Assembly (NCBI GenBank): GCA_024228115.1
Contig: JAAETT010000413.1
Span: 1 to 34,894, forward strand
Source of the DNA: a bacterium
Lineage (GTDB): Bacteria; Myxococcota_A; UBA9160; UBA6930
Direction of reading: 5' to 3'
DNA: 34,894 nucleotides
Shown here: piece after piece, positions 26,958 through 34,071 of the stretch
How the letters are laid out: every line of letters begins with the position of its first letter
Numbering within the stretch: the first letter of the stretch is position 1
Made by a program: the position numbers and the translations under genes
Notes under the pieces: model-generated
Told to the model about the DNA's origin: nothing
Databases searched by the model: none
Seen by the model: only the letters and a program-made list of their open reading frames with translations

Positions 26958-27225
26958 GGTCGTCGCCGAGCGCGAGAGCCTGTCAGAGAGTTCCAGGACG
27001 GCCACGGATCTCTGGATCGAGGCCTTGGTGATGCTCTACTACCTTGGCGCCGGCGCGGAGGTCGAGGCCGCCTGGATCGATGCGCTGCTGGATGCGCAAC
27101 GGGCAGATGGTGGATGGCCCACCAGAAAAAGCGAAGCGCGCTCGGATCCACATCCGAGCGCGCTTGCTCTTTGGGTCTTGCTTGAGAATCTGGAGCCCGA
27201 AGCGCCCCGGATTCGCTGGATTCCC
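26724..27225 (+). repeat. Tandem 75-residue repeat units in two frames
   Basis: Unit 1 is 26724-26948 and unit 2 is 27001-27225. Both are exactly 225 bases and both run from ATD to WIP. By hand I count 48 of 75 identical residues, including WIEA, MLYYLG, DGGWP and HPSALALWVLL. The 12 residues before each unit also align (EEREVLNSRHQF with AERESLSESSRT). The unit starts are 277 bases apart, one more than a multiple of three. Confidence 0.85.
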
Positions 27226-27228
27226 TGA
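26958..27228 (+). pseudogene. Frame-shifted C-terminal repeat unit of the preceding lipoprotein
   Basis: This segment encodes a full second copy of the 75-residue unit (ATDLWIEALVMLYYLG to LEPEAPRIRWIP) with no start codon or ribosome-binding site that would make it a separate gene. Alignment places the slip within 26949-26964: removing one base there would join WIP to AEVVAERESL and extend the upstream lipoprotein by about 90 residues. It may be a real mutation or an assembly error. The last part also carries the terminator hairpin of the convergent PEP-CTERM gene. Confidence 0.65.
27126..27165 (-). terminator. Intrinsic terminator of the PEP-CTERM gene
   Basis: Perfect 14-bp arms AAGCGCGCTCGGAT and ATCCGAGCGCGCTT flank a 4-base loop (27134-27165). 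On the minus strand the stem is followed three bases later by five T (27130-27126). It lies about 70 bases downstream of the PEP-CTERM stop at 27235 and inside the last repeat unit of the opposing operon. On the plus strand the following bases are less T-rich (GCTCTTTGGG). Confidence 0.8.
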
Positions 27229-27234
27229 CGGTGC

Positions 27235-28140
27235 CTAGCGGCGGCGTCCGGCAGCCACGAGGCCAGCCATGCCGACGACCAACAGGCCGAGCATGCCAGG
27301 CTCCGGGATCGCCAACACATTCAGGGTGAACGTGCCGGTGTAGCCGTCGGGCCCGATGGAGCGGCTCCAGTAGGAGTAGTTGTCTACGTCCTGGTCCATG
27401 ACGTCCTGGAGGCCGAACAACACGGCAGCTTCCTCGCCGCCGGAAGCGCTCGAGCAGACGGTGCCCGAGCAGCCGTCGTTCGAAAGCGCAGTCAGGTTGA
27501 GATCGATGTTGACGCTGAAGGTCGCGTCACCGATTCCCCCGACGACGCCCAGGTCGCCGCGGCTCCCCGAGAACGCCTGGCTTTGGCTCGAGCCATTCGA
27601 CGGGTTGCCCGAAAGGGCGCCCGGCGTGGCCGAGAAGTTGTAGTTGCTGCCATCCACGACCGTCGTGATCGAGGAAAGCGCTGCATTGCCGTTGTCCTGG
27701 TTCCCGACCGCGGACAGAGTCCCATCACCGTTCAACCCGTAAAGGCCGAGAACGCTCTGGGCCAGGTCGACGGTCCAGGTGTCCCCTGCGTTGTCCACAT
27801 CGACCGTGAGGGTGATGTCGAAGTTCAGGTTGGCGAACGTACTCCGGTCGTTACTCTGACCAACGTCAGCACCGCCATCGTCAACCGCCGTAACGGCGTC
27901 GATGCCGAAGCTCGCCGACGTGGAGCCCACACCAGTGAGGACGGCGGAGGCTCCATTGGTCGTGGACCATGCCGACCCGAAGTCGTCGTACGTGCCGCTG
28001 CCATTCTGACTACACGCGCCGTTGATGTTGTTGCCGCAGACGCTGTTGTCAGAGCTGAGAACAACGCTGACGGTGGCCGCCTGGGCCTGCGCTCCGACCC
28101 ACAATAGGGCCACAGCAACAATTGCGAGTTGCTTGATCAC
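27235..28140 (-). CDS. PEP-CTERM sorting-domain exported protein
   Basis: The 301-residue protein has a signal peptide (QLAIVAVALLWVGAQAQA) and a mature region rich in Gly, Ser, Asn and Asp with little else recognisable. The C terminus is a textbook PEP-CTERM signal: IPEPGMLGLLVVGMAGLVAAG followed by RRR. Such proteins are cleaved and handled by exosortase (EpsH/XrtA) and are usually secreted or surface-bound with exopolysaccharide. Two Cys pairs (SVCGNNINGAC, DGCSGTVC) may form disulfides. The GTG at 28140 has AGGGGA six bases upstream and begins the signal peptide; the open frame upstream crosses the promoter and is not coding. Transcription probably starts from the sigma-54 promoter at 28203-28218. 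No exosortase gene is in the window. Confidence 0.9.
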   Translation of the reverse strand: MIKQLAIVAVALLWVGAQAQAATVSVVLSSDNSVCGNNINGACSQNGSGTYDDFGSAWSTTNGASAVLTGVGSTSASFGIDAVTAVDDGGADVGQSNDRSTFANLNFDITLTVDVDNAGDTWTVDLAQSVLGLYGLNGDGTLSAVGNQDNGNAALSSITTVVDGSNYNFSATPGALSGNPSNGSSQSQAFSGSRGDLGVVGGIGDATFSVNIDLNLTALSNDGCSGTVCSSASGGEEAAVLFGLQDVMDQDVDNYSYWSRSIGPDGYTGTFTLNVLAIPEPGMLGLLVVGMAGLVAAGRRR

Positions 28141-28202
28141 AAAATTCCCCTTTCCCAGAGAGCCCGAGTACCGGACGCTCCATTCTTCCCGTCGGTAAGC
28201 AG

Positions 28203-28218
28203 AGCAACTACCGTGCCA
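28203..28218 (-). promoter_or_regulatory. Sigma-54 (RpoN) promoter of the PEP-CTERM gene
   Basis: On the minus strand the bases are TGGCACGGTAGTTGCT, a full match to the -24/-12 consensus TGGCACRNNNNTTGCW. It lies 63 bases upstream of the GTG start at 28140, leaving a leader of about 50 bases. PEP-CTERM genes in exosortase systems are known to be controlled by RpoN with the PrsK/PrsR two-component pair, so the match has the right context. Confidence 0.85.
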
Positions 28219-28310
28219 GTTCCGGGAAATGCGAAACCCCTTGTTTTTCAAGCGTTTTTTTAAACGTGAATGATCGAGGGGCCGATCGGACAGGAAATCA
28301 ATTCCCGTGT

Positions 28311-28328
28311 AAGGAAAAAGTTTTCCTT
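28311..28328. promoter_or_regulatory. Palindrome upstream of the sigma-54 promoter, possible activator site
   Basis: AAGGAAAA and TTTTCCTT flank AG, giving a perfect 8-bp inverted repeat 93 bases upstream of the -24 end of the sigma-54 promoter. That is the usual distance for an enhancer-binding protein such as PrsR. A 2-base loop makes an RNA terminator unlikely. It stands out as AT-rich in a GC-rich region. The role is inferred. Confidence 0.45.
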
Positions 28329-28413
28329 GTGGCTTGGAACGGAGTCCGGCGATCCAGAATCGGATGGGCCGGCGGGTGGCCTCTTCTGGCCCACTGCGGC
28401 ATCCCGTTGAGGG

Positions 28414-31038
28414 CTACGAAGTCTGGAGCCGGACCAGGACACGCTCCAGGCCCCGGGTGACCTGATGGAGATCGTCGAAGGGCTCGAAGGAGATGGATCG
28501 CGTGTCGAGTTCTTCGGCGAGGGTGTCCTTGGCGAAGACGACGTCGGCCGCCTCACTTGCGCACAGGTCGGAGACACGGCCGTTCCCGATGTGCACGACT
28601 GTCGCGCCGGGGTGGTGGCGGCGGAAGAGAGCGATCCGGCCGCGTTTGCATACGCCGGTTCCGCAACCGCAGCTCGCGTCCGGCGCTCCCGGCGCCAACC
28701 GCCATCGCCCCGCGTCGTACCAGAGGTGATTCGCGTCGTAGGCGAAGCGCACACCGTGAAGCTCCTGCAAGCGATCCAGATTGCGGTCGAAGCCGTCCGA
28801 GAGTACGCGGAACGGAACACCGCGCTCCTCGCACCAGGCCACGAGTTCATGGGCCCCGGGCATCGGCTCGACCGTCTTGAGGAAACGATCCAGCTTCTCC
28901 TCGGATAGCTCCAGGCCATCGAGGAGTTCCATGTTGTACTCCCACGCGCTCAGCTCACCACGCGAGAGTCGCTCCCAGAGCGCGGCCCGGCCTTCGCTCG
29001 CGTAGGTCTTCGCGAGGGTCGAGCCCACATCCTGCACGGCGAAGGTTCCGTCGTAGTCGCAGAACACACCCAGCGCAACTTCGCGAGAGAACCGCAGCAG
29101 GGAGGATTCGTGGCGACCGAGCCGAAGCGACGCGGCTCCTGGCGCTGCACCCGAGAGAACGGTCGGCTCGGTGGGGCCCCCGCGCTCTTCGAGCGTTGCG
29201 AGAGAACGCTCCGTTGCATGCTCCGTCGAATTCAAGGCGTAGACCCAGGTGGCCTCGGCGGCTCTTGCGACGGCGCCGCTGGGAGCCTCCTCGGCCACGA
29301 GGTCCGTCGCGCGGGCGGCACCCTGGGCACCCGCGGCGTCGATCTCCCTGGCCAGCGCCACGGTGCGGCGCACCCGTTCGAGATCGGCCTCGCCCAGCGC
29401 CGGCAGATCATCCGAGACGACGGTCATGCCGCCGGTCACGGCGATCGCACCTGCCAGGGCATCGACCTCGGCCTCGTCGAGTTCGGTGTCTTCCGTACGG
29501 GCCATCAGACAATCCGGATCGTTGATCCACAGCCGCCGATGCATCCAGGCGCGGGCCAGGATGCTGCGCAGGGCGCCCCCCGTATTGGGCGCGGCGTGTT
29601 CGATCCCCGGCCAGGCGTCGGACGGCGGCCCCCAATGGGGGGCCACATCCGGACCGATGCGCATGGCATCGACCACTCCGACCGCCGGGCCGAGAGGGCA
29701 ACCGCAGCCCAACAGGAAGGCCTCGTCCCCAGCACCGCGGCGGATCGCATCGAGACCTCGTCGCAGGCGGGCTGCCCGTGTCTGCGTGGGATCGAACGCC
29801 TCGGCCTGCATCGCCGCCACGTAGAGGAAATCGAGCTTCAGGTAGCTGAAGCCCATCCCGACCAGGCCGGCGAAGGTCCGCAGCAGGTGGTCCACCACCT
29901 CTTCGCGGGTCGGGTCGAGGGCATAGACCCAACCCGCCTTCGTCCAGGACGGATGCATGAGCCCGCGGTGGGGTTCACCCTTCGCCACGTGGCTCCCGAG
30001 CAGCCACTCCGGATGCGCATCGTAAAGGCGGCTCTCGGCGACGACGCAGAAGGGTGCGGTCCAGATTCCGGGACGAAACCCGGCAGCCCGGATTTCCGCA
30101 GCCAGCGGTGCCAGACCGCGCGGAAACTTCTCGTTCGTTTCCAGCCAGTCTCCAATGGCGTGCTGGAAACCGTCATCGAGCTGCACGACATCGACCGCGA
30201 ATTGCGAGCGCAACCCGGTCAGGGCGTCGAGATTGCGGAGCAGATCCTGTTCGGTGACGTCGTGAAAGAACTGGTACCAGCTGCACCAACCCGTGGGCAA
30301 CGGCGCTCCGGTCCGCGCGCTACCTCTGCGCCCCAGCTCTTCGGCGAAGGTCTCGAGCAAGCGGTTCTCGTCCGTGCCGAGCGCAACTCGGACGGGCTCG
30401 AGCTCCAGGCTGCCACCCGCCGGAACCGGTACTTCCAGCTGGATCTCCAACTCGACCCGCACACCGTGATCGTCGCGACGCCAATACACGAGCCCGCTAC
30501 CAAGGCCGCCTTCCAACAGCCCGACCAGGCAGGCACGCCCTTCCGTATCGCAGGCCACGGAGACGAGCGCCGATTCGTGCCAGCCCTCCCGATCCGCGGG
30601 CGGCGCACCCAGCACATGGTAGAGGCCGCGCATCCACGGCCCGGACGGGAACGGCGCCTCGCCCTCCCGGTCGAGCGCACCACCTCCGGTATACGACCAG
30701 GATTGCCAGCCGTTCTTCAAGAAGCGCACGGCGTGCGCATCCACGCCCGCCCAGCGAAAACCGAGTACGACGGATTCGAGATGGAGTTCCGTCTCGGCAT
30801 AGTTGCGCACGGTGACCTGGAATTCCGCCTCTTCCCCAGCGAGATCGGCGGAGACACCCAATTCGAAAGGCCCAAGGCGTTGAACGCCGGCGCTGAGGCG
30901 ACCCTCCGCCCACTCCATCGCACCCGCAACGCCATGGTCGCTACGATCGGGAGACGTGGCGGCATAGCGTACGCCGAGACGCAGGGGCTCGAGCCGGCCG
31001 GCGTGCTCGTCCCTGGCAACGGAGACGGTGCGGGGCAT
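28414..31038 (-). CDS. GH36-type alpha-galactosidase fused to an MtnX-like HAD phosphatase
   Basis: The 874-residue protein has two enzymes. Residues 1 to about 650 form a GH36/melibiase-type glycosidase. The beta-domain has NGWQSWSYTGGG, the barrel starts PTGWCSWYQFF, the likely nucleophile is Asp403 in YLKLDFLYVAAM and the likely acid/base is Asp464 in MRIGPDVAPHW. From about 657 a HAD phosphatase follows: FCDYDGTFAVQDVGSTL (Asp661 and the preceding DxD pattern), VLSDGFDRNLDRL, CGCGTGVCKRGRI and VHIGNGRVSDLCASEAADVVFAKDTL. These match the MtnX/PhoX-like subgroup of HAD enzymes. There is no signal peptide, so it is cytoplasmic and might act on phosphorylated sugars. The ATG at 31038 overlaps the divergent methyltransferase start; a later in-frame ATG at 30918 is an alternative. 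Confidence 0.85.
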   Translation of the reverse strand: MPRTVSVARDEHAGRLEPLRLGVRYAATSPDRSDHGVAGAMEWAEGRLSAGVQRLGPFELGVSADLAGEEAEFQVTVRNYAETELHLESVVLGFRWAGVDAHAVRFLKNGWQSWSYTGGGALDREGEAPFPSGPWMRGLYHVLGAPPADREGWHESALVSVACDTEGRACLVGLLEGGLGSGLVYWRRDDHGVRVELEIQLEVPVPAGGSLELEPVRVALGTDENRLLETFAEELGRRGSARTGAPLPTGWCSWYQFFHDVTEQDLLRNLDALTGLRSQFAVDVVQLDDGFQHAIGDWLETNEKFPRGLAPLAAEIRAAGFRPGIWTAPFCVVAESRLYDAHPEWLLGSHVAKGEPHRGLMHPSWTKAGWVYALDPTREEVVDHLLRTFAGLVGMGFSYLKLDFLYVAAMQAEAFDPTQTRAARLRRGLDAIRRGAGDEAFLLGCGCPLGPAVGVVDAMRIGPDVAPHWGPPSDAWPGIEHAAPNTGGALRSILARAWMHRRLWINDPDCLMARTEDTELDEAEVDALAGAIAVTGGMTVVSDDLPALGEADLERVRRTVALAREIDAAGAQGAARATDLVAEEAPSGAVARAAEATWVYALNSTEHATERSLATLEERGGPTEPTVLSGAAPGAASLRLGRHESSLLRFSREVALGVFCDYDGTFAVQDVGSTLAKTYASEGRAALWERLSRGELSAWEYNMELLDGLELSEEKLDRFLKTVEPMPGAHELVAWCEERGVPFRVLSDGFDRNLDRLQELHGVRFAYDANHLWYDAGRWRLAPGAPDASCGCGTGVCKRGRIALFRRHHPGATVVHIGNGRVSDLCASEAADVVFAKDTLAEELDTRSISFEPFDDLHQVTRGLERVLVRLQTS

Positions 31039-31903
31039 GGCGGACGAAGATAACAGGAACGTTTCCCAGGCCTTGGCGGCCGGGCGGATGCTCGTTCTAG
31101 ACGGTGCCACGGGCACGGAGCTGGAGCGGAGGGGCGCCCCGTGCGACCTGCCACTGTGGTCGAGCGGTGGCCTGCTCCACACGCCGGAACTCGTGGGGGA
31201 AATCCACGCAGCCTATGCGCGTGCCGGCTGCGATCTGTTGACCGCCGCCAGCTTCCGAACCCAGCGCAGGGTCCTGGCCCGTTGCGGCCTGGGCCAGCGT
31301 GCGGAGGAGTTGACCCGGCTCGCGGTGCGTCTCGCACGCCGGTCCCATCGCGGCGCGGTGCTCGGCTCCGCACCTCCGCTGGAGGACTGCTACCAGCCGG
31401 ACCGGGTTCCCGACGACGGCGCGTTGGAGCAGGAGCATCGCGAGCATGCAGAACAGCTCGCCCGGGCTGGAGCGGACGCCATCCTGGCCGAGACCCACAA
31501 TACGGCCCGCGAAGCGAAGGCCGCCGCCCTGGCGGCCCAGGCCGTGGACCTTCCCCTCCTGGTGAGCTTCGTATGCGACGCGCAAGGCCGGCTTCTTTCC
31601 GGCGAACCCCTCGAGGCGGGGATCGACGCCGTGCTTCCTGCCCGCCCTCTCGCCGTGGGCGTGAACTGCCTGCCGATCTCGGCACTGGAAGCGTGCATTC
31701 CCATCCTGCAGGGCTGCGGCCTGCCCTTCCTTCTCTCCCCCAACCTGGGCGCACCATCGGAACGCGTCGAACTCCTGGAGCCAGATCGGTTTGCAGGGCT
31801 GACACGTACGTGGAGAGAGGCCGGCGCCGCCATCGTCGGCGGATGTTGCGGAACGACCCCCGAGCACCTCGCCGCGGCGGTGAGCCTGCTGCGCAGTACC
31901 TAG
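31037..31903 (+). CDS. Homocysteine S-methyltransferase family protein
   Basis: The 288-residue protein matches the Hcy-binding domain of MetH, MmuM and betaine-homocysteine methyltransferases. It has LVLDGATGTELERRG near the start, TAASFRTQ, ADAILAETHNTAREA, the zinc-ligand VGVNCLP, and IVGGCCGTTPEHLAA at the C terminus with the two adjacent Cys ligands. It would transfer a methyl group to homocysteine from S-methylmethionine or a similar donor. The ATG at 31037 lies within the CATG that also holds the start of the divergent glycosidase gene; an ATG at 31088 just before LVLDGATG is an alternative that would shorten it by 17 residues. A truncated exonuclease III gene follows three bases later. 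Confidence 0.9.
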   Translation: MADEDNRNVSQALAAGRMLVLDGATGTELERRGAPCDLPLWSSGGLLHTPELVGEIHAAYARAGCDLLTAASFRTQRRVLARCGLGQRAEELTRLAVRLARRSHRGAVLGSAPPLEDCYQPDRVPDDGALEQEHREHAEQLARAGADAILAETHNTAREAKAAALAAQAVDLPLLVSFVCDAQGRLLSGEPLEAGIDAVLPARPLAVGVNCLPISALEACIPILQGCGLPFLLSPNLGAPSERVELLEPDRFAGLTRTWREAGAAIVGGCCGTTPEHLAAAVSLLRST

Positions 31904-31905
31904 CA

Positions 31906-32364
31906 ATGCGACCCGAGAACGGGCCTCACTCCCTCCCCAACGATTTCCCGCGCAAGCTCGTATGGTTCGACGCGCTCGCCGAGCATCTCGGCACACCTGC
32001 CGGGCCATCCGTCGCATGCGGCGATTTCAACATTTGCCCGACCGCACTCGATATCTGGAGCGAGGAGAAGTTCGCCGGTGTGATCTTTCATACCGACGCT
32101 GAGCGAGCGTGTATGGGCCGTCTCGCGGAAAAGGGCTGGACGGATCTCTACCGGGCGCTGTATCCCGAAGAGAAGGCCTACTCATGGTGGGACTACCGGG
32201 GCGGCTCCTTTCACCGAGGCCACGGTCTGAGGATCGATTTCGTACTGGGGACATCGGGCCTCCGCGAGCGGACCCGCGAGGTGACGATCGACCGGGACGA
32301 TCGCAAGAAACAGAACGGCTTGACCGCCTCGGACCACGCCCCGGTCCTCGCAGAGATCTCCTAG
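31906..32364 (+). pseudogene. xthA: Exonuclease III C-terminal fragment
   Basis: The 152-residue frame matches only the C-terminal half of exonuclease III. It has FPRKLVWFDALAEHL, VACGDFNICPTALD with the catalytic Asp and Asn, DLYRALYPEEKAYSWWDYRGG, LRIDFVLGT and TASDHAPVLAEI with the final Asp-His pair. The N-terminal about 110 residues, with the metal-binding Glu and other active-site residues, are absent, and there is no room for them before the methyltransferase stop three bases upstream. Similarity resumes right at NGPHSLPN, close to the conserved PNG of the family. Full-length proteins have about 255-270 residues, so this is an inactive remnant left by a deletion or recombination. Confidence 0.82.
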
Positions 32365-32497
32365 ACAGGGAGCCCAAAGGGAAACAGACAAGTTCCGGGA
32401 ACCGCCGCCCGGGGCGCCTTGTTTCTCCCACAATCGGCAGAAGCACCTCACGGCAACACGCCGCTCGGCCCATCGCGCGCATCGTCCGGGGTGATGA
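32365..32497. other. Convergent intergenic region with a weak hairpin
   Basis: Between the exonuclease fragment and the end of the fic gene lies an imperfect hairpin at about 32387-32424 (ACAAG with CTTGT outside, CCGGG with CCCGG inside), followed by TTTCTCCC on the plus strand. It could be a poor terminator. Nothing else is seen. Confidence 0.3.
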
Positions 32498-33781
32498 TCA
32501 GTCCCGGCCTCGTGGTCGATCGGGTACGGGCCGCACTGGGCGGCCGCTTCTCGTGTCGCCGGTTGGGCTGGCAAGCGCTCGCTCGAGTCCGGTGAACAAA
32601 TCGAGCACCTCGGTTGCCTCGAAGACCCGGTAGCGCCGCCGGCCGACATTGCGTTGACGCAGAACCCCTGCCTCCGCCAGAGCATTGACTGCGTCGGTGG
32701 TCCGAGCCTTGGATCGGCTGATCAGCTTGCGGGCCGATTCGATGGTGACGATTGGCGCGCCTGGAAGGACACGAAGCAGCAGATCGGTGCTGGAGTTGGC
32801 TCGGACGCGGCCGAGCCTGGCTCGCCATGCTGCCGTGATCTCGTCGATTTCGGTGCTGTAGCGCTCGGCATCTCGGCAGGCTCGGCTCGTGGCGATCGCA
32901 ACCAACCGGAGCCATTCGGCTGCGGCTCGGGATCGCTGCGCGCCATCAGGTTCGCCGACGTGGCGGAACGTCATCAACCCGTCGATGTAGTCGTCGGACC
33001 AGGTTGCGAGCACGAGGCTGATCGGGGGGACGAAGGTTGGTACGAGGCCGCGTCGCCGCAGCACGACGTGAATGAGCGTTCGGCCGGTTCGCCCGTTGCC
33101 GTCTGCGAAGGGGTGGAGGGTCTCGAACTGGGCATGGGCGATGGCGGCCTGGACGAGTGGGGAGTGTTCATCGCCGTTGACATAGTCGAGCAAGTCAGAG
33201 AGGAGCTTGTCGAGGTGCTCGGGTGGCGGAGGGACGAAGGCGGCGCTGCACGGGTTGAATGAGCTTCCGCCGATCCAGTTCTGTTCCTGGCGAACGACGC
33301 CACCGAGCTCGGGGGTCGGGGAGTCGTCCATCAACGTGCGGTGAACCGAGAGCAGCTCGGCGAGTTCGAACCGTTCGGTGCGGGCGGCCAGCTCGATCGC
33401 TGCCTCCATCGCCGCGATGTTGCCGATGACCTCGACCGCGACCCTGTCCTTCGCATCCCCACCGAGCGCGATCGCAGCTTCGGCCCGCGCAAGCCGCCGG
33501 GATGCTACTGCGAGGCCCTCGATCTTCGATGAACCGACCGATTCGGCGCGGAGCAGGAATCGGGCGAGACCCTCGAGGCTCACATGCGCGGTACCAGCCG
33601 CATTCAGCGCTCGAACGGCCGCCTCGGCATCGGCGATATCGGCGGCCACATCGGCCGGGATCGACAGATCCCAGCCAACCAGCGGGTCGGCGAGGTAGGC
33701 GTCATAGAAGCCGCCGCGTCGATCTCGTCGACTCATCCCCTGGATCTGCGCGTCCCAATGTTTCCGCAGGTGAGATGCCAT
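32498..33781 (-). CDS. Fic-family AMP transferase with N-terminal inhibitory helix
   Basis: The 427-residue protein contains the Fic motif HPFADGNGRTGR (from about residue 222). It transfers AMP, or another nucleotide part, to hydroxyl side chains of target proteins. The inhibitory helix motif S/T-xxx-E-G/N is present as SSKIEG (Ser84, Glu88, Gly89), which places it in class II of self-inhibited Fic proteins. The C-terminal part has a winged-helix-like segment (IVTIESARKLISRSKARTTDAVNALAEAG), common in Fic proteins that bind DNA. The ATG at 33781 follows an AT-rich promoter region with a 7-bp inverted repeat. It is a lone gene next to an IS91-type transposase, which suggests mobile DNA. Target unknown. 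Confidence 0.92.
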   Translation of the reverse strand: MASHLRKHWDAQIQGMSRRDRRGGFYDAYLADPLVGWDLSIPADVAADIADAEAAVRALNAAGTAHVSLEGLARFLLRAESVGSSKIEGLAVASRRLARAEAAIALGGDAKDRVAVEVIGNIAAMEAAIELAARTERFELAELLSVHRTLMDDSPTPELGGVVRQEQNWIGGSSFNPCSAAFVPPPPEHLDKLLSDLLDYVNGDEHSPLVQAAIAHAQFETLHPFADGNGRTGRTLIHVVLRRRGLVPTFVPPISLVLATWSDDYIDGLMTFRHVGEPDGAQRSRAAAEWLRLVAIATSRACRDAERYSTEIDEITAAWRARLGRVRANSSTDLLLRVLPGAPIVTIESARKLISRSKARTTDAVNALAEAGVLRQRNVGRRRYRVFEATEVLDLFTGLERALASPTGDTRSGRPVRPVPDRPRGRD

Positions 33782-33796
33782 GCATCCTCTAAGTAT

Positions 33797-33813
33797 CGGT
33801 TATAGAATAACCG
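33797..33813. promoter_or_regulatory. Inverted repeat in the fic promoter region
   Basis: CGGTTAT and ATAACCG flank AGA, a perfect 7-bp inverted repeat 16 bases upstream of the fic ATG. The surrounding bases are clearly more AT-rich than the rest of the window. It could be an operator bound by the winged-helix part of the Fic protein itself or by another regulator. Confidence 0.45.
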
Positions 33814-34051
33814 CAACTTAAACCTAAGCAAGATCAACGGTTCTTGACTTCAGCGGTGAACGCGCCTCCTCCCGTTCGTGCGTGGACCCGCGCGAATCGT
33901 GCGGCTCCTGGGCCTCGTGCGCGTACCCGCCCCAACCCATCGAGGCCTGGGATAAGTGGCTCCGCCTGGTTGCGGCTCGAACCAGCCCCCCATGCGCCAG
34001 GTGCCAATGAGGCGATTCCCCCGTAGTCTCTCCAGCGGCGCTCCCCACGCC

Positions 34052-34069
34052 GGTCCCGAGGGCGGGACC
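34052..34069 (+). repeat. Hairpin just before the transposase start
   Basis: GGTCCCG and CGGGACC flank AGGG, a perfect 7-bp stem whose end is two bases before the GTG of the transposase. It covers the place where a ribosome-binding site would lie, so it could keep transposase translation low. Confidence 0.45.
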
Positions 34070-34071
34070 CC

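Noticed and set aside
25593-27005. 470-codon minus-strand open frame
   Set aside because: Antisense to the membrane protein and QW lipoprotein genes; no recognisable motifs and biased composition.
28311-28328. Palindrome as a rho-independent terminator of the GH36-HAD gene
   Set aside because: The loop would be only two bases and the stem is AT-rich, so a stable RNA hairpin is unlikely; a DNA-binding site fits better.
29110-31053. 647-codon plus-strand open frame
   Set aside because: It is antisense to the GH36-HAD gene, which has clear catalytic motifs. The product is Arg/Gly/His-rich with no domain signature; long antisense frames are common in GC-rich DNA.
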